Source: CAZLGC01 sp964559275
Lineage (GTDB): Bacteria > Patescibacteriota > CALEFQ01
DNA length: 14,859 bases
Direction: 5' to 3'
NCBI GenBank assembly: GCA_964559275.1
Contig: CAZLGC010000026.1
Location: 1-14,859, forward strand
The translations under genes and the position numbers were made by a program. Below the pieces are notes generated by a model. The model did not search any database. It saw nothing but the letters and a program-made list of their open reading frames with translations, and was not told where the DNA came from. Of the stretch, positions 1 through 7,190 are shown piece by piece. Each line of letters begins with the position of its first letter. Positions within the stretch are counted from its first letter, which is position 1.

Positions 1-1018
1 TAAAATCTTGGTTTAGTATAACCTTAGCTGCCTTTGCTTTAGCGAACAGACCGGCGTTGCCGATTTGTTCCCCACGACTGGCCGACATTGGCAGCGGAAT
101 CAGAATCGATGGCTTGGACAGGGCTGCAATTTCGGTGATATTGCTGGCCCCGGCCCTGGAAACAACCAAATCTGCGGCGGCGTAGGCGTCAGCCATTTCA
201 TTTTTCAGATAAGGCCGCAACCGGTAACCGGCTCCTTTGAGATAGTAATTAACACCTTGTTTCTTAAGACGATTGTCCCCAAAAATGAGCTTCACGCGAC
301 CAAGGGTATCTTTCAAATTAACATCACCGCACTGGTGAATGATGTCATATTTTTCCAGCAGTTTTTTGAGGGCACCGACGGTGACGCGATTAATTGTCTG
401 GGCTCCCAGACTTCCGCCGGTAATGAAAATTATCGGCTTGGTGCCGTCGAAGTTGAATTCATTCAGGGCCTGGTCTTTCTTACCCGTCAGTATTTCCGGA
501 CGAACCGGGTTGCCGGTGACAACCACTTTGTTATCCGGGAAACAGCTGCGAGCACGCGCGAAGCCGAGCGCGATCACGGTGGCGTATTTGGCCAACTTGC
601 GATTGGCCAGCCCCGCGGAAGTATCGGATTCATGGATGATTACCGGGATATTTAGCCAGCCGGCGGCCACCACTGCCGGCACGCTGGCAAAGCCGCCTTT
701 ACCAAAAACGACATCCGGCTTGAATTTTCTGACTTTGAAATAAGCCTGCAGAACACCAATTGGGATTTTGAAGATGTCAATCAGGTTTTGGAGCGAGAAA
801 TACCGCCTAACTTTGCCGGTGAGCACATGATCATACTCGATATCAGCCGCTTCAATAATATTTTTCTCTTTTTTTGGAACTGAGCCGATATGAAGAAAAT
901 CAAAATCAACCTGGCGCTCATCGCCGATTTTGCGCAGCTCCGACACTACCGCCAAAATCGGCTGGATATGCCCGCCGGTGCCGCCACCGGTTAGAATTAT
1001 TTTTAAATGCTTTTCCAT
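1..1018 (-). CDS. murG: MurG, UDP-GlcNAc:lipid I glycosyltransferase (3' end cut by window edge)
   Basis: MurG transfers GlcNAc from UDP-GlcNAc onto lipid I to make lipid II, at the inner face of the membrane. Reading the minus strand from the ATG at 1018 gives 339 uninterrupted codons running off the left edge. The N-terminus has the glycine-rich motif TGGGTGGH (residues 10-17) of GT28-family glycosyltransferases. Further motifs are GKGGFASVPAVVAA in the N-domain, an HES segment, FITGGSLGAQTIN at the start of the C-domain, and the UDP-sugar-binding SRAGASNITEIAALSKPSILIPLP stretch (split here only for description). Family members are about 350-370 residues, so only some 15-30 residues are missing. 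It follows ftsW on the same strand after a 344-base gap that holds an opposite-strand small gene. No clear Shine-Dalgarno sequence precedes the ATG. Identity is very likely. Confidence 0.96.
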   Translation of the reverse strand, partial: MEKHLKIILTGGGTGGHIQPILAVVSELRKIGDERQVDFDFLHIGSVPKKEKNIIEAADIEYDHVLTGKVRRYFSLQNLIDIFKIPIGVLQAYFKVRKFKPDVVFGKGGFASVPAVVAAGWLNIPVIIHESDTSAGLANRKLAKYATVIALGFARARSCFPDNKVVVTGNPVRPEILTGKKDQALNEFNFDGTKPIIFITGGSLGAQTINRVTVGALKKLLEKYDIIHQCGDVNLKDTLGRVKLIFGDNRLKKQGVNYYLKGAGYRLRPYLKNEMADAYAAADLVVSRAGASNITEIAALSKPSILIPLPMSASRGEQIGNAGLFAKAKAAKVILNQDF

Positions 1019-1056
1019 ATTGACAAACTAAATATTTTATGCTTTTTTACCTTCAG

Positions 1057-1064
1057 AAGGAGGT
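1057..1064 (+). promoter_or_regulatory. Strong Shine-Dalgarno for the 85-residue plus-strand gene
   Basis: AAGGAGGT is a full match to the anti-Shine-Dalgarno complement and lies 5 bases before the ATG at 1070. It fixes the start of this small gene. The longer reading from 1007 would begin upstream of the site and is therefore unlikely. Confidence 0.85.
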
Positions 1065-1069
1065 GGCCC

Positions 1070-1327
1070 ATGAATCGGCCCAAACTGACAATGGAGGAAG
1101 CTCGCAACATCTTCAGGCAACTGTCTCCGTTCTATCTGCAAGTAGCGGCAGGAAGTCATCCCGAGCTCGCGGGAGAAATCCTGACTCTGTGCGGACTGTC
1201 TCGGATCAATGATGAACCCCCGGAAGGAATCGTCATCGACCGGCAGGCGCAAACCCACCATGTCGATCCGCGCGATCTCGTCTCCACCGGCTCGAGAGTC
1301 CCGCCAATGGCAATGGAAATCCCCTGA
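1070..1327 (+). CDS. Small hypothetical protein, 85 aa, between ftsW and murG on the opposite strand
   Basis: I do not recognise this protein. The start is set by the strong Shine-Dalgarno sequence just upstream, and a hairpin with a T-run begins 9 bases after the TGA stop. Together these make it a complete stand-alone gene rather than a chance frame. The N-terminal half (about residues 5-45) looks helical and amphipathic, with an acidic/basic mix around MEEARNIFRQ. The C-terminal half is polar and proline-rich, with HH near residue 63, and looks disordered. There is no signal peptide or membrane segment; one cysteine sits at residue 41. It is encoded against the direction of the cell-wall operon, so read-through from ftsW to murG would be antisense to it. 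A minus-strand frame of similar length overlaps (1037-1345) but has no such signals. Confidence 0.7.
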   Translation: MNRPKLTMEEARNIFRQLSPFYLQVAAGSHPELAGEILTLCGLSRINDEPPEGIVIDRQAQTHHVDPRDLVSTGSRVPPMAMEIP

Positions 1328-1335
1328 AGATAATA

Positions 1336-1359
1336 CCCTCAACATCTGTTGGGGGTTTT
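1336..1359 (+). terminator. Rho-independent terminator after the 85-aa gene
   Basis: Stem arms CCCTCAAC (1336-1343) and GTTGGGGG (1348-1355) pair over 8 bp with one G-T wobble and a 4-base loop. TTTTC follows. Read on the minus strand there is no T-run, so it should act only on plus-strand transcripts. It ends 3 bases before the ftsW stop codon, so it also sits in the ftsW 3' flank. Confidence 0.75.
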
Positions 1360-1362
1360 CAT

Positions 1363-2496
1363 TTAAGCGAGCCGGCTTCGCCGCGAGCTGACCCCTTTCG
1401 GTTCTTTGGTATAACGAGAAATGTTAAGCAAGATGCCAATTGCAATCAAAGTCGCCAACATTGCCGAACCACCATAACTTATCAAGGGTAACGGCAGACC
1501 CGTGAAAGGTATTAGATTCAGAATTCCGGCCAGATTTATGAAGGCCTGAAAAATTATCCAGGAGGTAATGCCGACTGCAACCAGCTTGCCGAACACATCA
1601 TCGGTGCGGCGCGCAATTTGGAAGCCGCGGTAGGCAATGAAAACAAAGAGTAGTATTAGAAGCAGCGCCCAGATAAAACCAAGCTCTTCACCGATAATGG
1701 CAAAAATTGAGTCACCGGAAGCCTCGGGCAGATAATTGAATTTCTGGCGGCTGTTACCAAGTCCCAAGCCAATTATGCCGCCGGAACCAATTGCTAGCAG
1801 CGCCTGATTAATCTGATAGCCAATCCCCTGCGGATCCAGCTCGGGATGCAAGAAAGCCGTAAATCTCGTAGCCGCGTGCGGGAACATTTTTATAGCAGAA
1901 AACAAACCGGCGGCCGTTATAGCTATCAGGGCCAGGATATGTTTCAAAGCCCCCCCGGCAATATAGTAGACTACTATCGCCGTCAACATAATCACCGCCA
2001 GGGTGCCGATATCCGGCTGGAGCAATACCAAAAGCGAGATCGCCCCCAATAAAACCAGAAAAGGCAAAAAACCCTCGCGAAAACTCTGCAACTTGTCCCG
2101 CCTTTTTTCCAGCCAAACCGCCAAATAAATAACAAAGAGCAGCTTCACAAACTCCGTCGGCTGAAATGAGAACCCCCCAATGATTATCCAACTGCGCGAA
2201 CCACCCAAGGTTTGCCCAAAAATCAAAACAAGTATCAGTAAGATAAAGGTGACTACCAACATAATCAGACCGAGCTTCTTGTATTTCTCGTACGGAATCC
2301 GGGAAAAAACGAACATCGCGATCAGGCCAAAGATGACACCGTAAATTAGCTGATGCTTAAAATAGTAATAGGTGTCACCGGTATTTTCATAGGACTGGAC
2401 AACGCTGGCGGATGAAACCATGATTAGACCGAATACGACCAAAGCAAAAACCGCGATGGAAAGTAAGTAGTCCGGACGGTGGGGTTTAGGTAGCAT
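1363..2496 (-). CDS. ftsW: FtsW/RodA-type SEDS peptidoglycan glycosyltransferase
   Basis: SEDS-family integral membrane polymerase that joins lipid II into glycan strands, normally working with a class B PBP; in this cluster the division protein FtsW is the natural call. The protein has 377 residues with about ten hydrophobic segments. Family landmarks are visible: GGSRSWIIIGGFSFQPTE (98-115), the LLQPDIGTL motif with the catalytic Asp at about 162, the NYLPEASGDSIFAIIGEELG loop region, and GLPLPLISYGGSAML near the C-terminus. The C-terminal tail is short and basic. Its ATG abuts the TAA of the ATP-grasp gene with no spacer, implying translational coupling. RodA cannot be fully excluded from sequence alone, but the position next to murD and murG favours FtsW. 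Confidence 0.94.
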   Translation of the reverse strand: MLPKPHRPDYLLSIAVFALVVFGLIMVSSASVVQSYENTGDTYYYFKHQLIYGVIFGLIAMFVFSRIPYEKYKKLGLIMLVVTFILLILVLIFGQTLGGSRSWIIIGGFSFQPTEFVKLLFVIYLAVWLEKRRDKLQSFREGFLPFLVLLGAISLLVLLQPDIGTLAVIMLTAIVVYYIAGGALKHILALIAITAAGLFSAIKMFPHAATRFTAFLHPELDPQGIGYQINQALLAIGSGGIIGLGLGNSRQKFNYLPEASGDSIFAIIGEELGFIWALLLILLFVFIAYRGFQIARRTDDVFGKLVAVGITSWIIFQAFINLAGILNLIPFTGLPLPLISYGGSAMLATLIAIGILLNISRYTKEPKGVSSRRSRLA

Positions 2497-3867
2497 TTAT
2501 ATTCTAGCTATAGTTTTTTTAACAATTGCTGTCGCCTGGTCATTCAGCTTACCGGCGTGGTCCGTCGCCGAGACCGACATAATCATAGTTGCCATTTCGG
2601 CGTTGGCGTTTATCTTCTTGCCTTGCTTAGCACTCCAAAATAGCGCCTCCGACTGATCCTGTAAAGCCGCGGTTGAGATGCCAGCACGCTTGTAGTCCAG
2701 CCCATCCGGTGCAACCTGATAGACACCGGCTCTGTTCTCAGATTTTACAACTTTCTCCTGCCGATCGGTATTGCGAAAGACTAATTTTGAACCGCGATGC
2801 TCGGCAGTAAATTTTTTCTTATTAACCGTTGGTAAATCGATCTCATAGGGAATTCCCAAAAATTCCAGCAAATGCAAACCCAAGAGCGGCACTTCGTCAT
2901 TAGCATGTTCCAGCTGGGTGAAAGTCGGGACTGATGCCGGCGGCCGGGCGTTGATTTCAATTAGCTGCACCTGGTCAGAAACCATGAAGTCCAGCCCAAA
3001 TAAGCCTTTGTATCCTCGACCCCGCATCAGTTCACCAACAGCTAAAGTTTGATCAAAAATATTTTGACGCTGCTCGGCTGTAATCCCAAGCTCGACTCCG
3101 TAATCATTACCGCAAGTTCCGCTCCAGGTCGCGTTGAGTTCTTTGACGCCAGAAATCTGCAGGAAAGGTGCTCCGAGGACGACCCCGGATGAGACAACAC
3201 AAGCATTGAGGGTAATTGTCCTACCTGTGACTTTGGGTGCCGCCACCCCGGACTTGCCTTCGTAGCTGGCTGCAAAATCGGCAATCACAGTTTCATCCTT
3301 GAGCAGAAATGTCCCTTCGCCCGCCAATCCACGGTCAAACTGCACCACCAACGGCCAGCCGAATTTCTTCCCGGCGGCCTGCAGTTGTGTCTGGTTGATA
3401 GTGATGACTTGCCGCGGAAATGGAGTCAACGGCCCTGACTCAATCAGTTTGGCAAACGAGGTTTTATCCTCAAATAAATGATTTAGTTTGGCGGTCGGCG
3501 CTAACAGGTCCCAGCCGAATTTTTGGGCCATCTTCTCCAGGCGCGGATAAGGCTTAGTGATATAAAGCTGCGGTCGATCAGATTTTGATTTTAAGAAATC
3601 AACCGTCTCTGGTTGTGCCAGTAATTTAGCACTACTCCGAAAAACCTGGTTTTGCCGGTTCGTTTCTTTTTCCCAGGAAAAAACCGATAACCCTTTTCCC
3701 TGGGCGACTGACACTAAACCTTCATCGTCAAGGCAGACAATTGTCGCCCGAGGCATGATTTCGACTACACCCAGCCCGTGATACACGCTTAGGCCCACGG
3801 CAAAAACATCCGCAGATTTTTCTGCCAAAGCCTGCTCGCAGTCAGTGAAGTTGGTTATAGCGTTCAT
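2497..3867 (-). CDS. ATP-grasp carboxylate-amine ligase-like protein
   Basis: This 456-residue protein carries an ATP-grasp domain, the fold of enzymes that activate a carboxylate as acyl phosphate and join it to an amine or thiol. The N-terminal ~125 residues form a Rossmann-like pre-ATP-grasp domain. The ATP-grasp core spans about 130-330. It has a Lys/Asp-rich entry (EDKTSFAKLI), a phosphate-binding loop FDRGLAGEGTFLL (177-189), GYKGLFGLDFMV (285-296) and the Mg-binding LIEINARPP (302-310). The last ~100 residues are an extra C-terminal domain not seen in LysX/ArgX, which are only about 280 residues long. Its start overlaps the stop of the PLP gene by four bases (ATGA) and its stop touches the ftsW start. 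The substrate is unknown. Partnership with the nearby LysW-like carrier, or amino-acid addition in the wall, is inference. Confidence 0.85.
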   Translation of the reverse strand: MNAITNFTDCEQALAEKSADVFAVGLSVYHGLGVVEIMPRATIVCLDDEGLVSVAQGKGLSVFSWEKETNRQNQVFRSSAKLLAQPETVDFLKSKSDRPQLYITKPYPRLEKMAQKFGWDLLAPTAKLNHLFEDKTSFAKLIESGPLTPFPRQVITINQTQLQAAGKKFGWPLVVQFDRGLAGEGTFLLKDETVIADFAASYEGKSGVAAPKVTGRTITLNACVVSSGVVLGAPFLQISGVKELNATWSGTCGNDYGVELGITAEQRQNIFDQTLAVGELMRGRGYKGLFGLDFMVSDQVQLIEINARPPASVPTFTQLEHANDEVPLLGLHLLEFLGIPYEIDLPTVNKKKFTAEHRGSKLVFRNTDRQEKVVKSENRAGVYQVAPDGLDYKRAGISTAALQDQSEALFWSAKQGKKINANAEMATMIMSVSATDHAGKLNDQATAIVKKTIARI

Positions 3868-4853
3868 GAAGCTATGATTTTATCAATGTCCGCAAAATCC
3901 TCCGCCCGCCAGACCCGGTGGTAATCGGTAGGCTGCAGTCGCTCTTCCGGATAGTGTTTACCGCTCAGAATACAAACCGCCTGGTGATACTCGCTTTTAG
4001 AGAAAGCTGCCAGCGCCGCCGCCCCTTCCGGGGAAGTTTTTATGTCATTCTCGCTAAGCCAAGAATTGATTGACTTAATTTCCTGGTCCGAAATCTGCCA
4101 TTTTTTTCCGCCGCTTTTTTCCAGAACTTCTTTGATTTGCCCGGCCCGACGAGTTTTTTTAACCCCGCCCTGCCCGGCTAAACCATCTGGCGTTCCCTGG
4201 ACAGCTTGCAGCGGCGGCAGGTCGGATATACAACCAAGTTCATGCAGCTTTTCCCAGGCACTATAAATACCGAGCAGCGAACTGCCGCTGGTTACAAAAG
4301 TAAATATCGGCATGATGTCCGACAGCTGTTGGAATAGTTCAAACCCGATAGTCTTGAAACCTTCAATTGAGCTGTCATTAGTGGAGGGACGCAAATTTTC
4401 GATTCCGCGCTGCTTAGCCAGGTAATTTGCCAAGCGGATGGCCCGCCGGCTGACGACAATATGAGCACCCGATTTTTTCAGACGCTTGTATTTACGACGG
4501 TTGATCTGCGGAGAGACAAACGCCCACAGCTTGATTCGAGCCCGGCGACAGAAAGCCGCCGCTGCCAGAGCAGCATTCCCGGAAGAGGATACAACCAATT
4601 CCTTTTGACCTTGCTGCTTTGCCAACGCCACCTGATAACAAAGACTGCGATCCTTATGAGAGCCATCAGGGTTGGTGTCCTCTCTTTTCAACCAAACCTT
4701 CTTACCATCCAGGTCATACTCATTTAATTCAGTATCACCAGCCTGGTTAGCTAACTGGTATTTTGGTTCAACGACGGTATTAAAAAAACTGTGGAATTTC
4801 CAGATTCCGTCAGCCTTGCGATCAATCAGTTGTCCAAATTTTTCACATTCCAT
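3864..4853 (-). CDS. Threonine synthase-like PLP-dependent enzyme (fold type II)
   Basis: A 329-residue fold-type II PLP enzyme. The Schiff-base lysine is K67 in DGSHKDR (63-69). The substrate/Asn loop is SSSGNAAL (89-96), the phosphate-cradle loop is VTSGSSLLG (187-195), and the threonine-synthase-like SPEGAAAL stands at 274-281. Family members catalyse beta- or gamma-elimination or replacement, e.g. threonine synthase, cysteate synthase and diaminopropionate-forming enzymes. Family members often start with a Cys-rich zinc ribbon; none is present here, and the N-terminus is a short unusual stretch before QAGDTEL (the family's EGDTPL region). It overlaps the ATP-grasp gene by four bases and is divergent from the LysW-like gene, 56 bases away. 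True threonine synthase is possible, but the coupling to an ATP-grasp ligase and a carrier protein inside a murein cluster suggests a specialised amino-acid step. Confidence 0.85.
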   Translation of the reverse strand: MECEKFGQLIDRKADGIWKFHSFFNTVVEPKYQLANQAGDTELNEYDLDGKKVWLKREDTNPDGSHKDRSLCYQVALAKQQGQKELVVSSSGNAALAAAAFCRRARIKLWAFVSPQINRRKYKRLKKSGAHIVVSRRAIRLANYLAKQRGIENLRPSTNDSSIEGFKTIGFELFQQLSDIMPIFTFVTSGSSLLGIYSAWEKLHELGCISDLPPLQAVQGTPDGLAGQGGVKKTRRAGQIKEVLEKSGGKKWQISDQEIKSINSWLSENDIKTSPEGAAALAAFSKSEYHQAVCILSGKHYPEERLQPTDYHRVWRAEDFADIDKIIAS

Positions 4854-4856
4854 AAC

Positions 4857-4885
4857 TTGCTAAAAAGACGCGGCTTTTCTATAAT
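4857..4885 (+). promoter_or_regulatory. Sigma-70-type promoter for the LysW-like gene
   Basis: TTGCTA (4857-4862) and TATAAT (4880-4885) are separated by exactly 17 bases. The -10 box is perfect and the -35 box matches four of six. Transcription would begin near 4892, giving a leader of about 18 bases with a weak AAAGG before the ATG at 4910. It lies just upstream of the divergent PLP gene, so the two directions share this 56-base gap. Confidence 0.65.
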
Positions 4886-4909
4886 CAATTACAAAGGTAA
4901 ATTAAACTT

Positions 4910-5059
4910 ATGAAATGCCAAGATTGCCAAAATGAAATCGCCTTGCACCAAGGAACACCGAAGGTCGGTGACGTCATTGAATGCGACAACTGCGGGGCCG
5001 AGTACGAAGTCACCAGGCTGGATCCGTTGCGGGCGGAAATGATAGAGGAAGAAAAATAA
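4910..5059 (+). CDS. LysW-like amino-group carrier protein, 49 aa
   Basis: LysW/ArgW proteins are small acidic zinc-ribbon carriers. In the known pathways the amino group of glutamate or aminoadipate is attached to the side chain of the carrier's C-terminal Glu, and the cargo is then modified while bound. This protein has the family layout: Cys3-x-x-Cys6, then VGDVIECDNCGAEYEV (19-34) with Cys25 and Cys28, then the hallmark LDPLRAE (38-44). The C-terminus differs. Instead of the conserved EDWGE it ends in four acidic residues of EEEK with a final Lys. It is the only plus-strand gene between murD and the PLP gene, has its own promoter, and its stop directly abuts the murD stop (convergent). 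Membership of the LysW family is well supported. Which amino acid it carries, and whether it still works as a carrier, is unknown. Confidence 0.85.
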   Translation: MKCQDCQNEIALHQGTPKVGDVIECDNCGAEYEVTRLDPLRAEMIEEEK

Positions 5060-6505
5060 CTACCACTTCTTGACAGTGCGACTAAATCCCGGCGACTTTT
5101 TACCAATGAATTGGCTTTGAAATCTCGCCCCGCCCGGTGATAGCAAAACCGTATCGCCCGGCTGGGCGGCTTTTTTTATTTCTTCCAGGCATTTGTCAAA
5201 ATCGGCTATTTCGACGAATTCATTGAAATGAAGCTTGGTGAAATGCTTCTTGAGATCATCCGCCACCCCACCCGGGAACAGCCACAATTTACGCACATTC
5301 TTCTTTATGCTTTCGGCTAAGCTGAAATAGTCTATGCCCTTGGCTTCCCCACCAGCAATCAGCAGTACCGGTTCTTTGAATGATTCAATTGCCAGTTTGG
5401 TTGAAGCCGAGGTTGTGCTGAACAGATCATTATAATATTTAACCTTGTCGATTTCCCGGACAAATTCCAGCCGCTGGCCAAGGCCGGTAAATGATTTGAT
5501 GACTTTGGCAATTGGTTCCGCGGAAACGCCGGCCAACCGGGCCGCCACCAACGCCGCCAAAACATTCTCCAGATTATATCGTCCCGGCAGCTTAACATCA
5601 GAAACCTTGGCGACTCTTTCTTCCGATTCCTCAGTCTGATAAATGATATCTTCTCGTTCTATCATCGCTCCTTGGAAAACTTTTTTGAATACGGAAAAAC
5701 CGTATGGTCGCGCCTCGGATTTTTTCTGGAAAGAAGCTACCGTTTCATCATCAAGGTTCACCACAAAATAATCGCTGGTTTTTTGATACTTAAGCAGTGA
5801 CCGCTTAGTCTCGGCGTATTCAGCAAAAATATTATGGTGTTCATCAAGATGATTGGGAGTGACATTTGTAATCACGGCGATATGAGGACTCTTACCCAGG
5901 TCAATCATCAGTTGGCGGTTGCTGATTTCGAGAACCAAGAAGTCTGGCTTCTTCATCATCTCCAATTTGTCAAGAACCTGGATACTTTCTGGGTCATTGC
6001 CAGCCAAATACGCTTTCTTTTTACCCGCCTTTAGCATCTCGTAAATAAGATGGGTGGTAGTACCCTTGCCGTTGGTGCCGGTAACTCCGATGATTGTCGC
6101 CGGCGCCAGCTGCAAATACAGCTTGGTCATACTCCCAAATTCAACCCCCCGATCACGTAGCTCGTTGAGTTTATCGCGGCTCTCATCGTAGAGAAACCAG
6201 CCCTGGGTAGGAAAAATTACCTCCGCCTCGTCAATTCCCTTCAGATAATCTGCCCCCAGACGCATTTCAATCGGTAGGTCTTCCAATTTTTTAAGAGCCT
6301 TGACCTGCTTGGCCCGACTCAAACCGCGATGCGCTTTGCGGAAGGCCTTTTTGAAATCATTACCGTCATAAATGTCGTGCCCCACCAGTTGCTTAACTCC
6401 CTGACTTACCAAAAACTCGGCCACAGCGCTGATTTCCGCCGAGGCCAAGCCGACTAAATGAACCTTCTTATCACGCAGCCGATTTAGATAAGGATGATCA
6501 ATCAT
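5060..6505 (-). CDS. murD: MurD-type UDP-MurNAc-alanine:glutamate ligase
   Basis: ATP-dependent Mur ligase that adds glutamate to UDP-MurNAc-L-Ala in the cytoplasm. The chosen ATG at 6505 gives 481 residues. An ATG at 6529 would add eight residues, but an AGGAGGT lies between the two starts and the family's N-terminal beta strand begins soon after the later one. Seen are the P-loop GTNGKGTTTH (143-152), VTPNHLDEHH (215-224) with the following ETKRSLLKYQ helix, LPGRYNLENVLAA, and LLSPGGARFQ near the C-terminus. The usual NDSKATN D-Glu motif reads NDLFSTTSAS (359-368). It overlaps the NlpC/P60 gene by 8 bases and is convergent with the LysW-like gene. The altered motif leaves room for a different glutamate isomer or acceptor, but a MurD-class ligase is very likely. 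Confidence 0.9.
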   Translation of the reverse strand: MIDHPYLNRLRDKKVHLVGLASAEISAVAEFLVSQGVKQLVGHDIYDGNDFKKAFRKAHRGLSRAKQVKALKKLEDLPIEMRLGADYLKGIDEAEVIFPTQGWFLYDESRDKLNELRDRGVEFGSMTKLYLQLAPATIIGVTGTNGKGTTTHLIYEMLKAGKKKAYLAGNDPESIQVLDKLEMMKKPDFLVLEISNRQLMIDLGKSPHIAVITNVTPNHLDEHHNIFAEYAETKRSLLKYQKTSDYFVVNLDDETVASFQKKSEARPYGFSVFKKVFQGAMIEREDIIYQTEESEERVAKVSDVKLPGRYNLENVLAALVAARLAGVSAEPIAKVIKSFTGLGQRLEFVREIDKVKYYNDLFSTTSASTKLAIESFKEPVLLIAGGEAKGIDYFSLAESIKKNVRKLWLFPGGVADDLKKHFTKLHFNEFVEIADFDKCLEEIKKAAQPGDTVLLSPGGARFQSQFIGKKSPGFSRTVKKW

Positions 6506-7190
6506 GAAATTTAACCAACCTCCTGACATCGACTATTTTGTAACGTTTTTCCATCTTCGTAATCCTTTCGAAAACTGGAACCTTTTTCAGTCGGGATAGA
6601 TGAAAAACTTCGCCGGTATAAGCATCGCTGACAATACCGATATGGGAAATTTGGTCACGGCGCGACTTGAACAAAATGATATCTCCAACGGCTAGTGCTT
6701 GTGCCGGCCGCCCTTTTTTACCCTGGTCACGGGAATTACGAGGCAACAGGTAGCCGGTTGTTCGAAAGAAAACATCTTGCACACAGGCAGAGCAATCCAT
6801 GCGCCGGCGTGTCCGCCCGCCCCATTTATATTGCACACGCGGGTAACTTTTTAAAAAACTGAGGAACTTTGACTTGGTTGTATCAACCGCCACCAAATCA
6901 TTCGTAAATCTTTTTACTTGCCGCCAGTATTTCTTCGCCGGAATTTTTTTGACCTTTTCAGCCTCCACAAAACCGCGCGTCAGGTCAGCCATCTGTATCA
7001 AATAAGACCCGTCTTTTTCGGCCAGAACCTTAAGAGGTAGATCAGATTCATTCACCTGTGTCTGAATGTTACGGTGACGGGCCCGCTCGTTCAGCTGGCT
7101 GGCGTTCTTGACTGGGCCTTGCCAGACGTCCAAGACAGACGACCACGGCCGGACCCAAAACTTTTCTCTTTTCTCCCGCAACCCACCCAT
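6498..7190 (-). CDS. NlpC/P60 family cysteine peptidase
   Basis: NlpC/P60 enzymes cleave peptide bonds in murein stem peptides, typically gamma-D-Glu-meso-DAP or similar links. In this 230-residue protein the catalytic domain is C-terminal (about 110-230). The nucleophile is Cys133 in MDCSACVQDVF. His183 in ISHIGIVSD is the general base, and His197 in EVFHLSR is the likely third residue. A YKWGG stretch (121-125) matches the family's Y-x-W/Y-GG lead-in, and AVGDIILFKS (167-176) is the usual strand before the His. Residues 25-85 look like an SH3-type domain. No signal peptide is visible; the N-terminus is basic and soluble, which would place it in the cytoplasm unless exported otherwise. Its ATG overlaps the amidohydrolase stop by one base (TAATG). 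A role in cytosolic muropeptide trimming is inference. Confidence 0.88.
   Translation of the reverse strand: MGGLREKREKFWVRPWSSVLDVWQGPVKNASQLNERARHRNIQTQVNESDLPLKVLAEKDGSYLIQMADLTRGFVEAEKVKKIPAKKYWRQVKRFTNDLVAVDTTKSKFLSFLKSYPRVQYKWGGRTRRRMDCSACVQDVFFRTTGYLLPRNSRDQGKKGRPAQALAVGDIILFKSRRDQISHIGIVSDAYTGEVFHLSRLKKVPVFERITKMEKRYKIVDVRRLVKFHD
6518..6524 (-). promoter_or_regulatory. Internal Shine-Dalgarno before murD
   Basis: AGGAGGT on the minus strand lies inside the end of the NlpC/P60 gene, 12 bases before the ATG at 6505. The spacing is longer than ideal, but it is the only strong site here and it supports 6505 over 6529 as the murD start. Confidence 0.5.

Noticed and set aside
65..743. Two overlapping plus-strand frames (196 and 134 residues)
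   Set aside because: They lie antisense to a continuous, motif-bearing MurG reading frame and have no ribosome binding site or recognisable protein pattern.
1020..1048. Perfect TTGACA at 1020-1025 as promoter of the 85-aa gene
   Set aside because: At the proper 17-base spacing the -10 position is only a T-run, and the better AT-rich boxes are too close. A promoter is likely nearby but I cannot place it.
1037..1345. Minus-strand 102-residue frame between ftsW and murG
   Set aside because: It would fit the operon direction, but it lacks a Shine-Dalgarno, while the opposite strand has a perfect one plus a terminator. It is probably a shadow of the plus-strand gene.
4910..5059. Reading the small gene as a generic zinc-ribbon or RNA polymerase/ribosomal ribbon protein
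   Set aside because: The LDPLRAE segment after the second Cys pair and the short acidic tail fit the LysW family specifically.
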